This document shows positions 27,475-35,310 of a stretch of 64,000 nucleotides of DNA, piece by piece; within the stretch, counting starts at the first letter, position 1, and each line of letters opens with the position of its first letter. This stretch comes from Methylocystis hirsuta (GTDB lineage Bacteria; Pseudomonadota; Alphaproteobacteria; Rhizobiales; Beijerinckiaceae). Position numbers and translations under genes: made by a program. Below the pieces are notes generated by a model. It ran no database searches, had not been told where the DNA came from, and was given only the letters and a program-made list of their open reading frames with translations. Location: NCBI RefSeq assembly GCF_003722355.1, contig NZ_QWDD01000001.1, forward strand, positions 1,736,001 to 1,800,000. Reading direction: 5' to 3'.

Positions 27475-28253
27475 TGCTCAAGGCGCGTGTCATTCCTTGC
27501 TTGGACGTGAAAGGCGGACGCGTCGTCAAAGGCGTCAATTTCGTCGATCTGCGCGACGCCGGCGATCCGGTCGAATGCGCCATCGCCTATGACGCCGCCG
27601 GCGCCGACGAACTCTGCTTTCTCGACATCACCGCAAGCCATGAAGACCGCGGCATTCTGCTCGACGTCGTGCAGCGCACGGCGGAAGCCTGCTTCATGCC
27701 GCTGACTGTGGGCGGCGGCGTGCGCACGCTGGACGACATTCGCAATCTGCTGCTCGCCGGCGCCGACAAGGTCTCGATCAATTCCGCCGCCGTGGCCAAT
27801 CCCGGCTTCGTTCGCGAAGCGTCGGAAAAATTCGGCGCGCAATGCATCGTCGTGGCCATTGACGCCAAGCGCGCAGCCGAGGGACGCTGGGAAATCTTCA
27901 CCCATGGCGGGCGCCGTCCGACCGGGATCGACGCCGTGGATTACGCCCGCGAAGTCGTCGACCTCGGCGCCGGCGAAATCCTGCTGACCTCCATGGATCG
28001 CGACGGCACGAAGAGCGGCTTCGACATTGCGCTGACCCGCGCCGTCGCCGACGCCGTGCGCGCGCCGGTCATCGCCTCGGGCGGCGTTGGAACGCTCGAC
28101 CATCTCGTCGCCGGCGTCAAGGAAGGCCATGCGAGCGCCGTGCTCGCCGCTTCGATCTTCCATTTCGGCGAATATTCGATCCCGCAGGCGAAGCTTCACA
28201 TGGCGGCGGCGGGGCTGCCGATGCGCCTCGACGGCCTGGAGGCGATGGGATGA
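27474..28253 (+). CDS. hisF: Imidazole glycerol phosphate synthase cyclase subunit
   Basis: The 259-residue TIM barrel closes the imidazole ring using ammonia from HisH. It begins [20 protein letters not shown] (catalytic Asp in CLD) and contains [40 protein letters not shown] (second Asp) and [11 protein letters not shown]. The ATG at 27474 overlaps the nuclease gene stop (TGATG); a GTG three bases earlier is possible. It is followed by a palindromic repeat and then hisE. Confidence 0.95.
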   Translation: MLKARVIPCLDVKGGRVVKGVNFVDLRDAGDPVECAIAYDAAGADELCFLDITASHEDRGILLDVVQRTAEACFMPLTVGGGVRTLDDIRNLLLAGADKVSINSAAVANPGFVREASEKFGAQCIVVAIDAKRAAEGRWEIFTHGGRRPTGIDAVDYAREVVDLGAGEILLTSMDRDGTKSGFDIALTRAVADAVRAPVIASGGVGTLDHLVAGVKEGHASAVLAASIFHFGEYSIPQAKLHMAAAGLPMRLDGLEAMG

Positions 28254-28286
28254 TGGCCAAATCCAGTTGCAGCGCGGGGGCGATGA

Positions 28287-28470
28287 CCCCCTCCCTGTCC
28301 CTCCCCCGCTATCGCAAACCGGGTGTTCCCGGTTTGCGCATCGACGCCGAAGTCGGCAACAGCCGACTTCGGATGGGAGAGGGGACGCTAACGATCGGCG
28401 TTAGCAAAATCCCGACGAAGCGCGGCATCTGCTCCCTCTCCCGCGAAGCGGGGGAGGGTTGGGGAGGGGG
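28287..28470. repeat. GC-rich palindromic repeat between hisF and hisE, copy 2
   Basis: The element starts CCCCCTCCCTGTCCCTCCCC and ends in the hairpin CTCTCCCGCGAAGCGGGGGAG plus a GGGTTGGGGAGGGGG tail (arms cited in parts). Its interior shares CTAACGATCGGCGTT with copy 4 in ccmH. It also contains two nested palindromes, GCAAACCGGGTGTTCCCGGTTTGC and CGAAGTCGGCAACAGCCGACTTCG (cited for identification). The G-rich tail ends 5 bases before the hisE ATG. Confidence 0.88.
28461..28470 (+). promoter_or_regulatory. hisE ribosome binding site supplied by the repeat
   Basis: GGGGAGGGGG at 28461-28470, the last bases of the palindromic repeat, lies 5 bases before the hisE ATG at 28476 and is the only Shine-Dalgarno-like sequence there. 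Confidence 0.65.
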
Positions 28471-28475
28471 CTGAC

Positions 28476-28799
28476 ATGAGTTTCACGCTCGACTCTCTCG
28501 CCGCGCTGATCAAATCGCGGCGCAACGACAGCGCCTCGACCTCCTATACGAAGACCCTGCTCGACGCCGGAATGCCGCGCATCGCCAAGAAGTTCGGCGA
28601 AGAGGCGGTCGAAACGGTGATCGCGGCGATGGAGGGCGACCGAAGCGCGCTCGTCAATGAAGCCGCGGACACGTTCTACCATCTTCTGGTCATGCTCGAA
28701 GCGCGGGACATTTCGCTCGACGACGTGTTGCGCGAACTGGAGCGGCGCACGAAACAATCCGGGCTAGCGGAGAAAGCCGCGCGCGGGGCAAAGGAATGA
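28476..28799 (+). CDS. hisE: Phosphoribosyl-ATP pyrophosphatase
   Basis: The 107-residue all-alpha MazG-like enzyme hydrolyses phosphoribosyl-ATP, the second step of histidine synthesis. It has [19 protein letters not shown] and [15 protein letters not shown], the E-x-x-E and E-x-x-D metal motifs. Translation depends on a Shine-Dalgarno formed by the preceding repeat. Its end overlaps the coaA start as ATGA. Confidence 0.94.
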   Translation: MSFTLDSLAALIKSRRNDSASTSYTKTLLDAGMPRIAKKFGEEAVETVIAAMEGDRSALVNEAADTFYHLLVMLEARDISLDDVLRELERRTKQSGLAEKAARGAKE

Positions 28800-29758
28800 C
28801 GGCGGCGGAGCTCGTCCCCAACAACGAGGCTCTTTCCCCCTACCGGCATTTTACGCGCGCCGAATGGGCGTCGCTGCGCGCCGATACCCCGCTGACGCTG
28901 ACGCTCGATGATCTCGTCCGGCTGAAATCGCTCAATGATCCGATCTCGCTCGAAGAAGTCATCGAAATCTATCTGCCGCTGTCGCGCCTGCTCGCGCTCT
29001 ATGTTGCGGCGACGCAAGGCCTCTTCAAGGCGACACAGCGCTTTCTCGGCGCCGAGGACGGCAAGGTTCCCTACATCATCGGCGTCGCGGGATCCGTCGC
29101 CGTGGGAAAATCCACGACGGCGCGCGTATTGCGCGCCCTGTTGTCGCGCTGGCCGAACACGCCGAAAGTGGAGCTCATCACCACCGACGGATTTCTTTTG
29201 CCCAACAGGATTCTCGAGGCCGAAAGGCTGATGGACAAGAAGGGCTTTCCGGAAAGCTACGACAACAAATCGCTGCTGCGATTTCTCTCCGATGTAAAGG
29301 CGGGACGGCGCAATGTCTGTGCGCCGGTCTATTCGCATATGACCTATGACGTCGTCGAGGGCGAAGCGACCTGCGTCGACCGTCCCGACATTCTCATCGT
29401 CGAAGGCGTCAACGTTCTGCTTGCGCCGCGCATGCGCGACGGCCGCGAAATTCCCTTCGTCTCCGACTTCTTCGATTTCTCGGTCTATCTCGACGCGCCC
29501 GAAGACGTGCTGGAGCGATGGTATGTGGAGCGCTTTCGGCGGCTTCAGCAGACGGCGTTCCGCGATCCGCAATCCTACTTCCGCGTCTATGCCGATCTCG
29601 ACGCAGAGGAGACGACGCGCGTCGCGAAAGACATATGGACGCGCATCAACCTCGAGAATCTGCGCCAGAACATCGCCCCGACGCGCCCGCGCGCGAGTTT
29701 GATCCTCACCAAGGACGCTGATCACAGGATCGAGGAAGTGGCGCTGCGCAAATTATGA
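28796..29758 (+). CDS. coaA: Pantothenate kinase, type I
   Basis: The 320-residue P-loop kinase phosphorylates pantothenate, the first step of coenzyme A synthesis. It shows the Walker [18 protein letters not shown] at about residues 97-113, TTDGFLLPN, and [12 protein letters not shown], all typical of prokaryotic CoaA. Placement at the end of the his operon, overlapping hisE by 4 bases, is usual in Rhizobiales. Confidence 0.95.
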   Translation: MTAAELVPNNEALSPYRHFTRAEWASLRADTPLTLTLDDLVRLKSLNDPISLEEVIEIYLPLSRLLALYVAATQGLFKATQRFLGAEDGKVPYIIGVAGSVAVGKSTTARVLRALLSRWPNTPKVELITTDGFLLPNRILEAERLMDKKGFPESYDNKSLLRFLSDVKAGRRNVCAPVYSHMTYDVVEGEATCVDRPDILIVEGVNVLLAPRMRDGREIPFVSDFFDFSVYLDAPEDVLERWYVERFRRLQQTAFRDPQSYFRVYADLDAEETTRVAKDIWTRINLENLRQNIAPTRPRASLILTKDADHRIEEVALRKL

Positions 29759-29819
29759 GCTTTGCTTCAGCCGCGACGCGAAGTTCGCTTGCGCGAGGCG
29801 CGGCTTATAGGGAGAGCGC

Positions 29820-31427
29820 ATGATAACGGCTCTGGAAACGCTTGTCGTTCTCCTCGCGGTGGTGGCGGCCGTCGCCTTCGTCGCCTCGCGACTTGGACTC
29901 GCCTCGCCGATCCTGCTCGTCGCGGCGGGCGTGGCGATCGCGATGGCGCCGGGCGTGCCGCCGCTCGTGCTCGAGCCCGAATTCATCTTGCTCCTCGTGC
30001 TGCCGCCGGTGATCTACATTTCCGCGGTCAACATGAGCTGGCGGGAGTTCCAATTCAATCTGCAGCCGATCCTTGTGCTTGCGATCGGCTGCGTCGTCTT
30101 CACGACCATCGCCGTTTCAGCGGCGACGAACTGGTTGCTCGGCTGGCCCTGGGCGGTCGGCTTCGTGCTTGGCGCGATCGTCTCGCCGCCCGACGCCCTC
30201 GCGCCGCTCGCCATCGCGCGCCGCATGCGGCTGCCCCGGCGTATCTTCGTCATTCTGGAGGGAGAAGGCCTCGCCAATGACGCGACGGCCCTGGTTCTCT
30301 ATCGTTTCGCGGTGGCGGCGGTCAGCGTCGGCTCCTTTTCGCTGGCGCAAGCGGGCGAAACCTTCACGATCATCATCGTTTCGGAGATTGTGTGGGGCGT
30401 CGGCGTCGGCTGGACGATGTTGCGGCTGCGCCGCTTCATGCGCGATCCGCGCATCGAAATCACGCTGTCGCTGATCACGCCGTTCCTCGCCTACTGGCCG
30501 CCAGAACATCTTGGCGGCTCGGGCGTCATCGCGACCGTCGCGACGGGCCTCTATATCAGCTGGAACGGACCCCGGCTGATCAGCGCCGCCACGCGTCTGC
30601 AGGGCGTGTTCTTCTGGGACTTCTTCATCTACCTGATCGAAGGCCTCGTCTTTCTCTTCACCGGCCTGCAGGCGCAGGCGCTTTTCGCACGCATCCAGAA
30701 CCACTCGCTTTACGATCTGGCGGCGTCGGCTGCGCTCGTTTCGCTCGTCGTGATCGTGGCGCGCTTCGTCTGGATTTTTCCGCACGCCTATCTGCCGCGA
30801 TGGCTCATCCCGCGCGCGCGGCGCCAGCCGGCGCCGCCCTGGCAAGCGCTCTTCATCATTTCCTTCACCGGGGTGCGCGGGATCGTCTCGCTCGCCGCCG
30901 CGCTGGCGATCCCGATCGCGACGGCGCGCGGCGAGCCCTTTCCCTATCGCGACGCCATTTTCCTCCTCGCCTTCTGCGTCGTGATGGTCACGCTCGTCTT
31001 CCAGGGCGCGATGTTGCCCTGGGTTATTCGCAAGCTCGGGGTCGCCAAAGCCGGGATGGAGGAGCGTCTGCTCGACCGCGCCGAGGAAATTCAGGCGCGC
31101 CGCTCCGCCATAGAGGCTTCCACCGTCAGATTGGCGGCGTTCGTCGCCGAGCAGGACGTGCCGGAAGAAGCGACGCTGTCGTTTCAAGCGCAACAGGATT
31201 ATTTCCTGTCGCGCATCCGCATGAAATGCGACATCGAGGAAGAGCGCCGCGCGCTGACCGAGCTGCATGACGAGATTGAATTCGAGCTCATCGCCGCGGA
31301 GCGCGACGCGATCAACGACATGCTGCGCGATGGCGCGCTCAAGGACGAGGCCCGCCGCCGCATTGAGCGCGAACTCGATCTGCGAGAAGCGGATGTACTG
31401 AACCGGAGGAATGAGCGGCTGGGGTAA
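29820..31427 (+). CDS. CPA1-family Na+/H+ antiporter
   Basis: The 535-residue inner-membrane protein has about 12 hydrophobic segments (residues 1-405). The exchanger core has SPPDALAPLAIARRM in place of the usual TDPV-type motif, and ILEGEGLANDATALVLYRFA for the conserved ESLLNDGTA block. A charged cytoplasmic tail of about 120 residues (AEEIQARRSAIEAS onward) follows and may be regulatory. It exchanges Na+ or K+ for protons. A GGAGAG box precedes the ATG. It lies 61 bases after coaA and may be its own unit. Confidence 0.87.
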   Translation: MITALETLVVLLAVVAAVAFVASRLGLASPILLVAAGVAIAMAPGVPPLVLEPEFILLLVLPPVIYISAVNMSWREFQFNLQPILVLAIGCVVFTTIAVSAATNWLLGWPWAVGFVLGAIVSPPDALAPLAIARRMRLPRRIFVILEGEGLANDATALVLYRFAVAAVSVGSFSLAQAGETFTIIIVSEIVWGVGVGWTMLRLRRFMRDPRIEITLSLITPFLAYWPPEHLGGSGVIATVATGLYISWNGPRLISAATRLQGVFFWDFFIYLIEGLVFLFTGLQAQALFARIQNHSLYDLAASAALVSLVVIVARFVWIFPHAYLPRWLIPRARRQPAPPWQALFIISFTGVRGIVSLAAALAIPIATARGEPFPYRDAIFLLAFCVVMVTLVFQGAMLPWVIRKLGVAKAGMEERLLDRAEEIQARRSAIEASTVRLAAFVAEQDVPEEATLSFQAQQDYFLSRIRMKCDIEEERRALTELHDEIEFELIAAERDAINDMLRDGALKDEARRRIERELDLREADVLNRRNERLG

Positions 31428-31447
31428 GGAACTTAATTCGACGTCTT

Positions 31448-32224
31448 TCAATACAACGGCGATCTACCTTGATTATTCGCAATCCAGCGCTCGTAACCTT
31501 CTATTGAAGGTCCTCCTAGATTGATCACAAACTCTTCTCCGAATAGGCATACAATAGCATAAATTTCAATTTGGTCTGTGCAGAGCAGGGTGTACTCGTG
31601 CAGTACCTCGTAGCTTTGTCCGTCGTCTTGGAAGCTGTCACCCTCTCGATAAATCCTACGCCTGTGAACCGGCCAACGGTCGGGAACATCTCCTTGCCTT
31701 ACAAATCTTCGTAGAAGCGCTAGCTCCGGTTGCTCAGACAATGCGTCAACGTCAAGGTTGGCGGCAATAAGCCGTTGAGCCAAGATTTCGTACCCAATCT
31801 TGCCAAGAAAACGCGCAAGAACTCGTTCATCGATGCGCGCTTCGAGCGGAACCAATACACAGCCTTTCGAGGAGCCCAGGATGTATTTGACGAACGGCTC
31901 GTCGTCTGCCTCATCCCACGCGCCGATCGACAGTCCTTCGGTTGATGAGAATTGAATGCCGACGGGAGTTCCAGCGCCCGGACAAAATCCATACTGAGGC
32001 GGCACCATTCCACGTTTGTTAGGAACAACATTCCGGCCGCGTAAATTCATGAAATGGATGGAGTCCAAAAGCGGCTTTTCAACTTTTCTCGCGAGATAGT
32101 TATTGCAAAGGTCACACACTACACCTCGTGGAAGCACATGTTCGGTGTTGCCCAAACTTTCTGGAATAATGTGTTCCACGCTGCGCGCGGGACGATCTGA
32201 TTCCAAGCAGAATATGCATCGCAC
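31448..32224 (-). CDS. HNH-type zinc-motif protein of unknown function
   Basis: The 258-residue protein begins with an HNH-like zinc motif: Cys3-x2-Cys6, the catalytic-type His in VEHIIPESLGN (His18), then CDLCNNYLARKVE with Cys37, Cys40 and Asn. This is the HNH_5-type arrangement of DNA nucleases and of standalone HNH domain proteins. The remaining 200 residues show no family I recognise and may bind a substrate or partner. Base composition is clearly more AT-rich than clpB and the antiporter on either side, so it was probably acquired. A defence role is possible but not shown. Confidence 0.7.
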   Translation of the reverse strand: MRCIFCLESDRPARSVEHIIPESLGNTEHVLPRGVVCDLCNNYLARKVEKPLLDSIHFMNLRGRNVVPNKRGMVPPQYGFCPGAGTPVGIQFSSTEGLSIGAWDEADDEPFVKYILGSSKGCVLVPLEARIDERVLARFLGKIGYEILAQRLIAANLDVDALSEQPELALLRRFVRQGDVPDRWPVHRRRIYREGDSFQDDGQSYEVLHEYTLLCTDQIEIYAIVCLFGEEFVINLGGPSIEGYERWIANNQGRSPLY

Positions 32225-32245
32225 GTTTAGTCTCTTATTGTCAGA

Positions 32246-32277
32246 AAAATTAGGCCCGCCCGAGCGAGCCTAATTTT
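32246..32277 (-). terminator. Rho-independent terminator of clpB
   Basis: A perfect 10-bp stem, AAAATTAGGC (32246-32255) and GCCTAATTTT (32268-32277), has a 12-base loop. On the minus strand it ends in TTTT, 9 bases beyond the clpB stop codon. Confidence 0.8.
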
Positions 32278-32285
32278 CGTCTCTA

Positions 32286-34907
32286 TTACGCGTTCCCCAC
32301 CGTTCGCAGCAGCGGCGCGGCGTGGCGATGCGTCGACTTGCCGTCGATGATGAGGCCCGAGGCGTCGGCCGAAACTTCGACGCTCGCGCCGTCGATGATC
32401 TCGCCCGCGAGCAGCCGCTCGGCAAGCGTGTCCTGCAACTCCTTCTGCATGACGCGCTTCAAAGGTCTCGCGCCATAGGTCGGGTCGTAGCCCTTCGCCG
32501 CCAGCCAGTCGCGCGCCTTGGCGTCGAGATGCAGCGTGATCTTGCGATCTTCGAGGAGCTTCTGCAGCCGCTTGACCTGGATGTCGACGATCGCGCCCAT
32601 GTCCTCGCGCCGCAGGCGGTTGAACAGGATGATCTCGTCGACGCGGTTCAGGAACTCCGGCCTGAAATGCGCCCGCACGACCTGCATGACTTCGTCATGC
32701 ACGGCGGAGGAATCCTCGCCTTCCTTCTGCATGACGAGGAATTCCGAGCCGAGATTCGACGTCATGATGATCAGCGTGTTCTTGAAATCCACCGTGCGGC
32801 CTTGGCCGTCCGTCAGGCGCCCGTCGTCGAGCACCTGCAGGAGCACGTTGAAGACGTCCGGGTGCGCCTTCTCGATCTCGTCGAACAGCACGACCTGATA
32901 CGGCCTGCGGCGCACGGCTTCGGTTAACGCGCCGCCTTCCTCATAGCCGACATAGCCGGGCGGCGCGCCGATGAGCCGCGCGACCGAATGCTTTTCCATA
33001 TATTCCGACATGTCGAGCCGCACCATCGCCGTCTCGTCGTCAAACAGAAACGCCGCGAGCGCCTTCGTCAGCTCCGTCTTGCCGACTCCGGTGGGGCCAA
33101 GGAAGATGAAGCTGCCGATCGGGCGGTTGGGGTCCTGCAGTCCGGCGCGCGCGCGGCGCACGGCGGTCGACACGGCGACGACGGCGTCATGCTGCCCGAC
33201 GACGCGCTTTGCGAGCTCGTCCTCCATGTGCAGCAGTTTCTCGCGTTCGCCCTCGAGCATCTTGTCCACCGGCACGCCGGTCCAGCGCGAGACGACTTGC
33301 GCCACGTCATTGGCGGTGACCTCTTCGTCGACGAGCGTGTCGGCTTCGCTTTCCGTCTCGGCCAGCTTCCTTTCGAGGTCGGGGATCACGCCATAGGTGA
33401 GTTCGCCGGCGCGCTGATATTCGCCGCGCCGCTGCGCCTGCGCCAGTTCGTTGCGCGCCGCTTCAAGCTGTTCCTTGAGCTTCTGCGCCGCGCCGAGCTT
33501 GTCCTTCTCGGCTCGCCAGCGCGCGGTGAGCGCCCCTGATTTCTCTTCGAGGTCGGCAAGCTCGCCTTCGAGCTTCGCCAGGCGATCCTTTGACGCCGTG
33601 TCCGTTTCCTTCTTGAGCGCTTCCTGCTCGATCTTCAGCTGAATGATGCGCCGGTCGAGTTCGTCGAGCTCCTCGGGCTTCGAGTCGATTTGCATGCGCA
33701 GGCGCGACGACGCCTCGTCGATGAGGTCGATCGCCTTGTCCGGCAGGAAGCGGTCGGAGATATAGCGGTTCGACAAAGTCGCCGCGGCGACGATCGCGCT
33801 GTCGGTGATGCGCACGCCGTGATGGAGTTCGTATTTCTCCTTCAGGCCGCGCAGGATCGAGATCGTATCCTCGACAGTCGGCTCGTCGACGAAGACGGGC
33901 TGGAAGCGTCGCGCCAGCGCCGCGTCCTTTTCGACATGTTTGCGGTATTCATTGAGCGTCGTCGCGCCGACGCAATGCAATTCGCCGCGCGCCAGCGCCG
34001 GTTTCAGCAGATTGGAGGCGTCCATCGCCCCATCCGCCTTGCCGGCCCCGACGAGCGTGTGCATCTCGTCGATAAACAGGATGACATTGCCTTCGGCGGC
34101 GGTGACTTCGTTCAGCACCGCCTTCAGCCGCTCCTCGAATTCGCCGCGATATTTCGCGCCGGCGATCAACGCGCCCATGTCGAGCGCGAGCAGCTTCTTA
34201 TCCTCAAGCGATTCCGGCACGTCGCCATTGACGATGCGCAGCGCCAGACCCTCGACGATCGCGGTCTTGCCGACGCCGGGCTCGCCGATGAGCACCGGGT
34301 TGTTCTTGGTGCGGCGCGACAGCACCTGAATCGCGCGGCGGATCTCCTCGTCGCGGCCGATCACCGGATCGAGCTTGCCCTCGCGCGCCGCTTCGGTCAG
34401 GTCGCGGGCGTATTTCTTCAGCGCGTCATAGGCGTTTTCGGCGGAAGCGGAATCCGCCGTGCGGCCCTTGCGCAGATCCTCGATCGCGGCGTTGAGGGTC
34501 TGCGGCGTCACGCCGGCGGCGGCAAGAATTTTCGCAGCCTCGGAGTCCTTCTCCATCGCCAGCGCCAGGAGCAGCCGCTCGACGGTGACGTAAGAATCGC
34601 CTGCCTTCTGGGCGATCTTCTCGGCGTTGTCGAAGAGGCGCGCCGTCGCCGGTGCGAGATAGAGCTGGCCGGCGCCGGAGCCGCCGACTTTCGGGAGTTT
34701 GGCGAGCGCGGCTTCGGTTTTTGCCAGCGCCTCGCGCGAGCGGCCGCCGGCGCGGTCGATCAGCCCGGCGGACAGGCCCTGGTCGTCATCGAGCAGGACT
34801 TTCAGTATGTGCTCGGGCGTAAACTGCTGGTGGCCTTCGCGCGTCGCCATCGACTGCGCCGACTGAACGAATCCGCGCGCGCGTTCGGTGTATTTCTCAA
34901 AGTTCAT
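32286..34907 (-). CDS. clpB: ATP-dependent disaggregase ClpB
   Basis: The 873-residue hexameric AAA+ chaperone rescues aggregated proteins with DnaK. The domains in order are the Clp_N repeats (1-145), AAA1 with [15 protein letters not shown] near 207, the coiled-coil M-domain (about 410-525, [26 protein letters not shown]), and AAA2 with [15 protein letters not shown] near 608 and the C-terminal ClpB small domain. A GAGGGG box lies 6 bases before the ATG. Upstream on the minus strand a CTTGAA element near 34975 could be part of a heat-shock promoter, but I could not place a matching -10. It ends at a strong terminator. Confidence 0.97.
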   Translation of the reverse strand: MNFEKYTERARGFVQSAQSMATREGHQQFTPEHILKVLLDDDQGLSAGLIDRAGGRSREALAKTEAALAKLPKVGGSGAGQLYLAPATARLFDNAEKIAQKAGDSYVTVERLLLALAMEKDSEAAKILAAAGVTPQTLNAAIEDLRKGRTADSASAENAYDALKKYARDLTEAAREGKLDPVIGRDEEIRRAIQVLSRRTKNNPVLIGEPGVGKTAIVEGLALRIVNGDVPESLEDKKLLALDMGALIAGAKYRGEFEERLKAVLNEVTAAEGNVILFIDEMHTLVGAGKADGAMDASNLLKPALARGELHCVGATTLNEYRKHVEKDAALARRFQPVFVDEPTVEDTISILRGLKEKYELHHGVRITDSAIVAAATLSNRYISDRFLPDKAIDLIDEASSRLRMQIDSKPEELDELDRRIIQLKIEQEALKKETDTASKDRLAKLEGELADLEEKSGALTARWRAEKDKLGAAQKLKEQLEAARNELAQAQRRGEYQRAGELTYGVIPDLERKLAETESEADTLVDEEVTANDVAQVVSRWTGVPVDKMLEGEREKLLHMEDELAKRVVGQHDAVVAVSTAVRRARAGLQDPNRPIGSFIFLGPTGVGKTELTKALAAFLFDDETAMVRLDMSEYMEKHSVARLIGAPPGYVGYEEGGALTEAVRRRPYQVVLFDEIEKAHPDVFNVLLQVLDDGRLTDGQGRTVDFKNTLIIMTSNLGSEFLVMQKEGEDSSAVHDEVMQVVRAHFRPEFLNRVDEIILFNRLRREDMGAIVDIQVKRLQKLLEDRKITLHLDAKARDWLAAKGYDPTYGARPLKRVMQKELQDTLAERLLAGEIIDGASVEVSADASGLIIDGKSTHRHAAPLLRTVGNA

Positions 34908-35310
34908 TTATAGCCCCTCTGACCATGAGGCGGCCCTTTAATTAGCGGCGCGCCTCGCGTCCAAAATTTTCTCGTTCAAGGCCCCTTGCGGCTGCCCTCG
35001 TGGTCGATATGGGAAGGGCCGCACGGCGTTAAAGGGGGTGCGGCGCGAAAGCGCGGACTCGACCGCGCCGTCTGGCGTCGCTTACGGCCGTGGCGCTCGT
35101 ATGGAGCGCGCTTCGGTCTGCGTTTGTAAAACATGGCGCCTCGCGGCGGTCCGCCGCCGTAGGTCCTCAAACAACCCCGTTGATCTTCGCGTATCGACCG
35201 GGCAGGCTGGTTCTGTCAAATTCTTGTGCGATACTGTCAAGTGCTTCCTAAGTTCGTCATGGGGTTCATAAAGTGGGGCCCGGCGGCGGCGGAAGAATAG
35301 GAGTATTCAA
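34908..35310. other. Divergent promoter region between clpB and the lipase-protease gene
   Basis: About 400 bases without a convincing gene. It must carry the clpB promoter on one strand and that of the fusion gene on the other. Toward 35210-35260 a CTGTCAA sequence occurs twice, 19 bases apart (CTGTCAAATTC and CTGTCAAGTGC), which could be a regulator site. No RNA recognised. Confidence 0.45.

Noticed and set aside
30117..31451. 444-residue open frame antisense to the Na+/H+ antiporter
   Set aside because: Charged low-complexity translation with no domain; the membrane protein on the plus strand is clear.
33690..34913. 407-residue open frame antisense to clpB
   Set aside because: ClpB is certain on the minus strand; this frame shows only shadow composition.
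34920..35060. Heat-shock (RpoH) promoter upstream of clpB
   Set aside because: A CTTGAA element is present, but no -10 at the right distance, and a CCCATAT further up lacks a matching -35; not listed as a feature.
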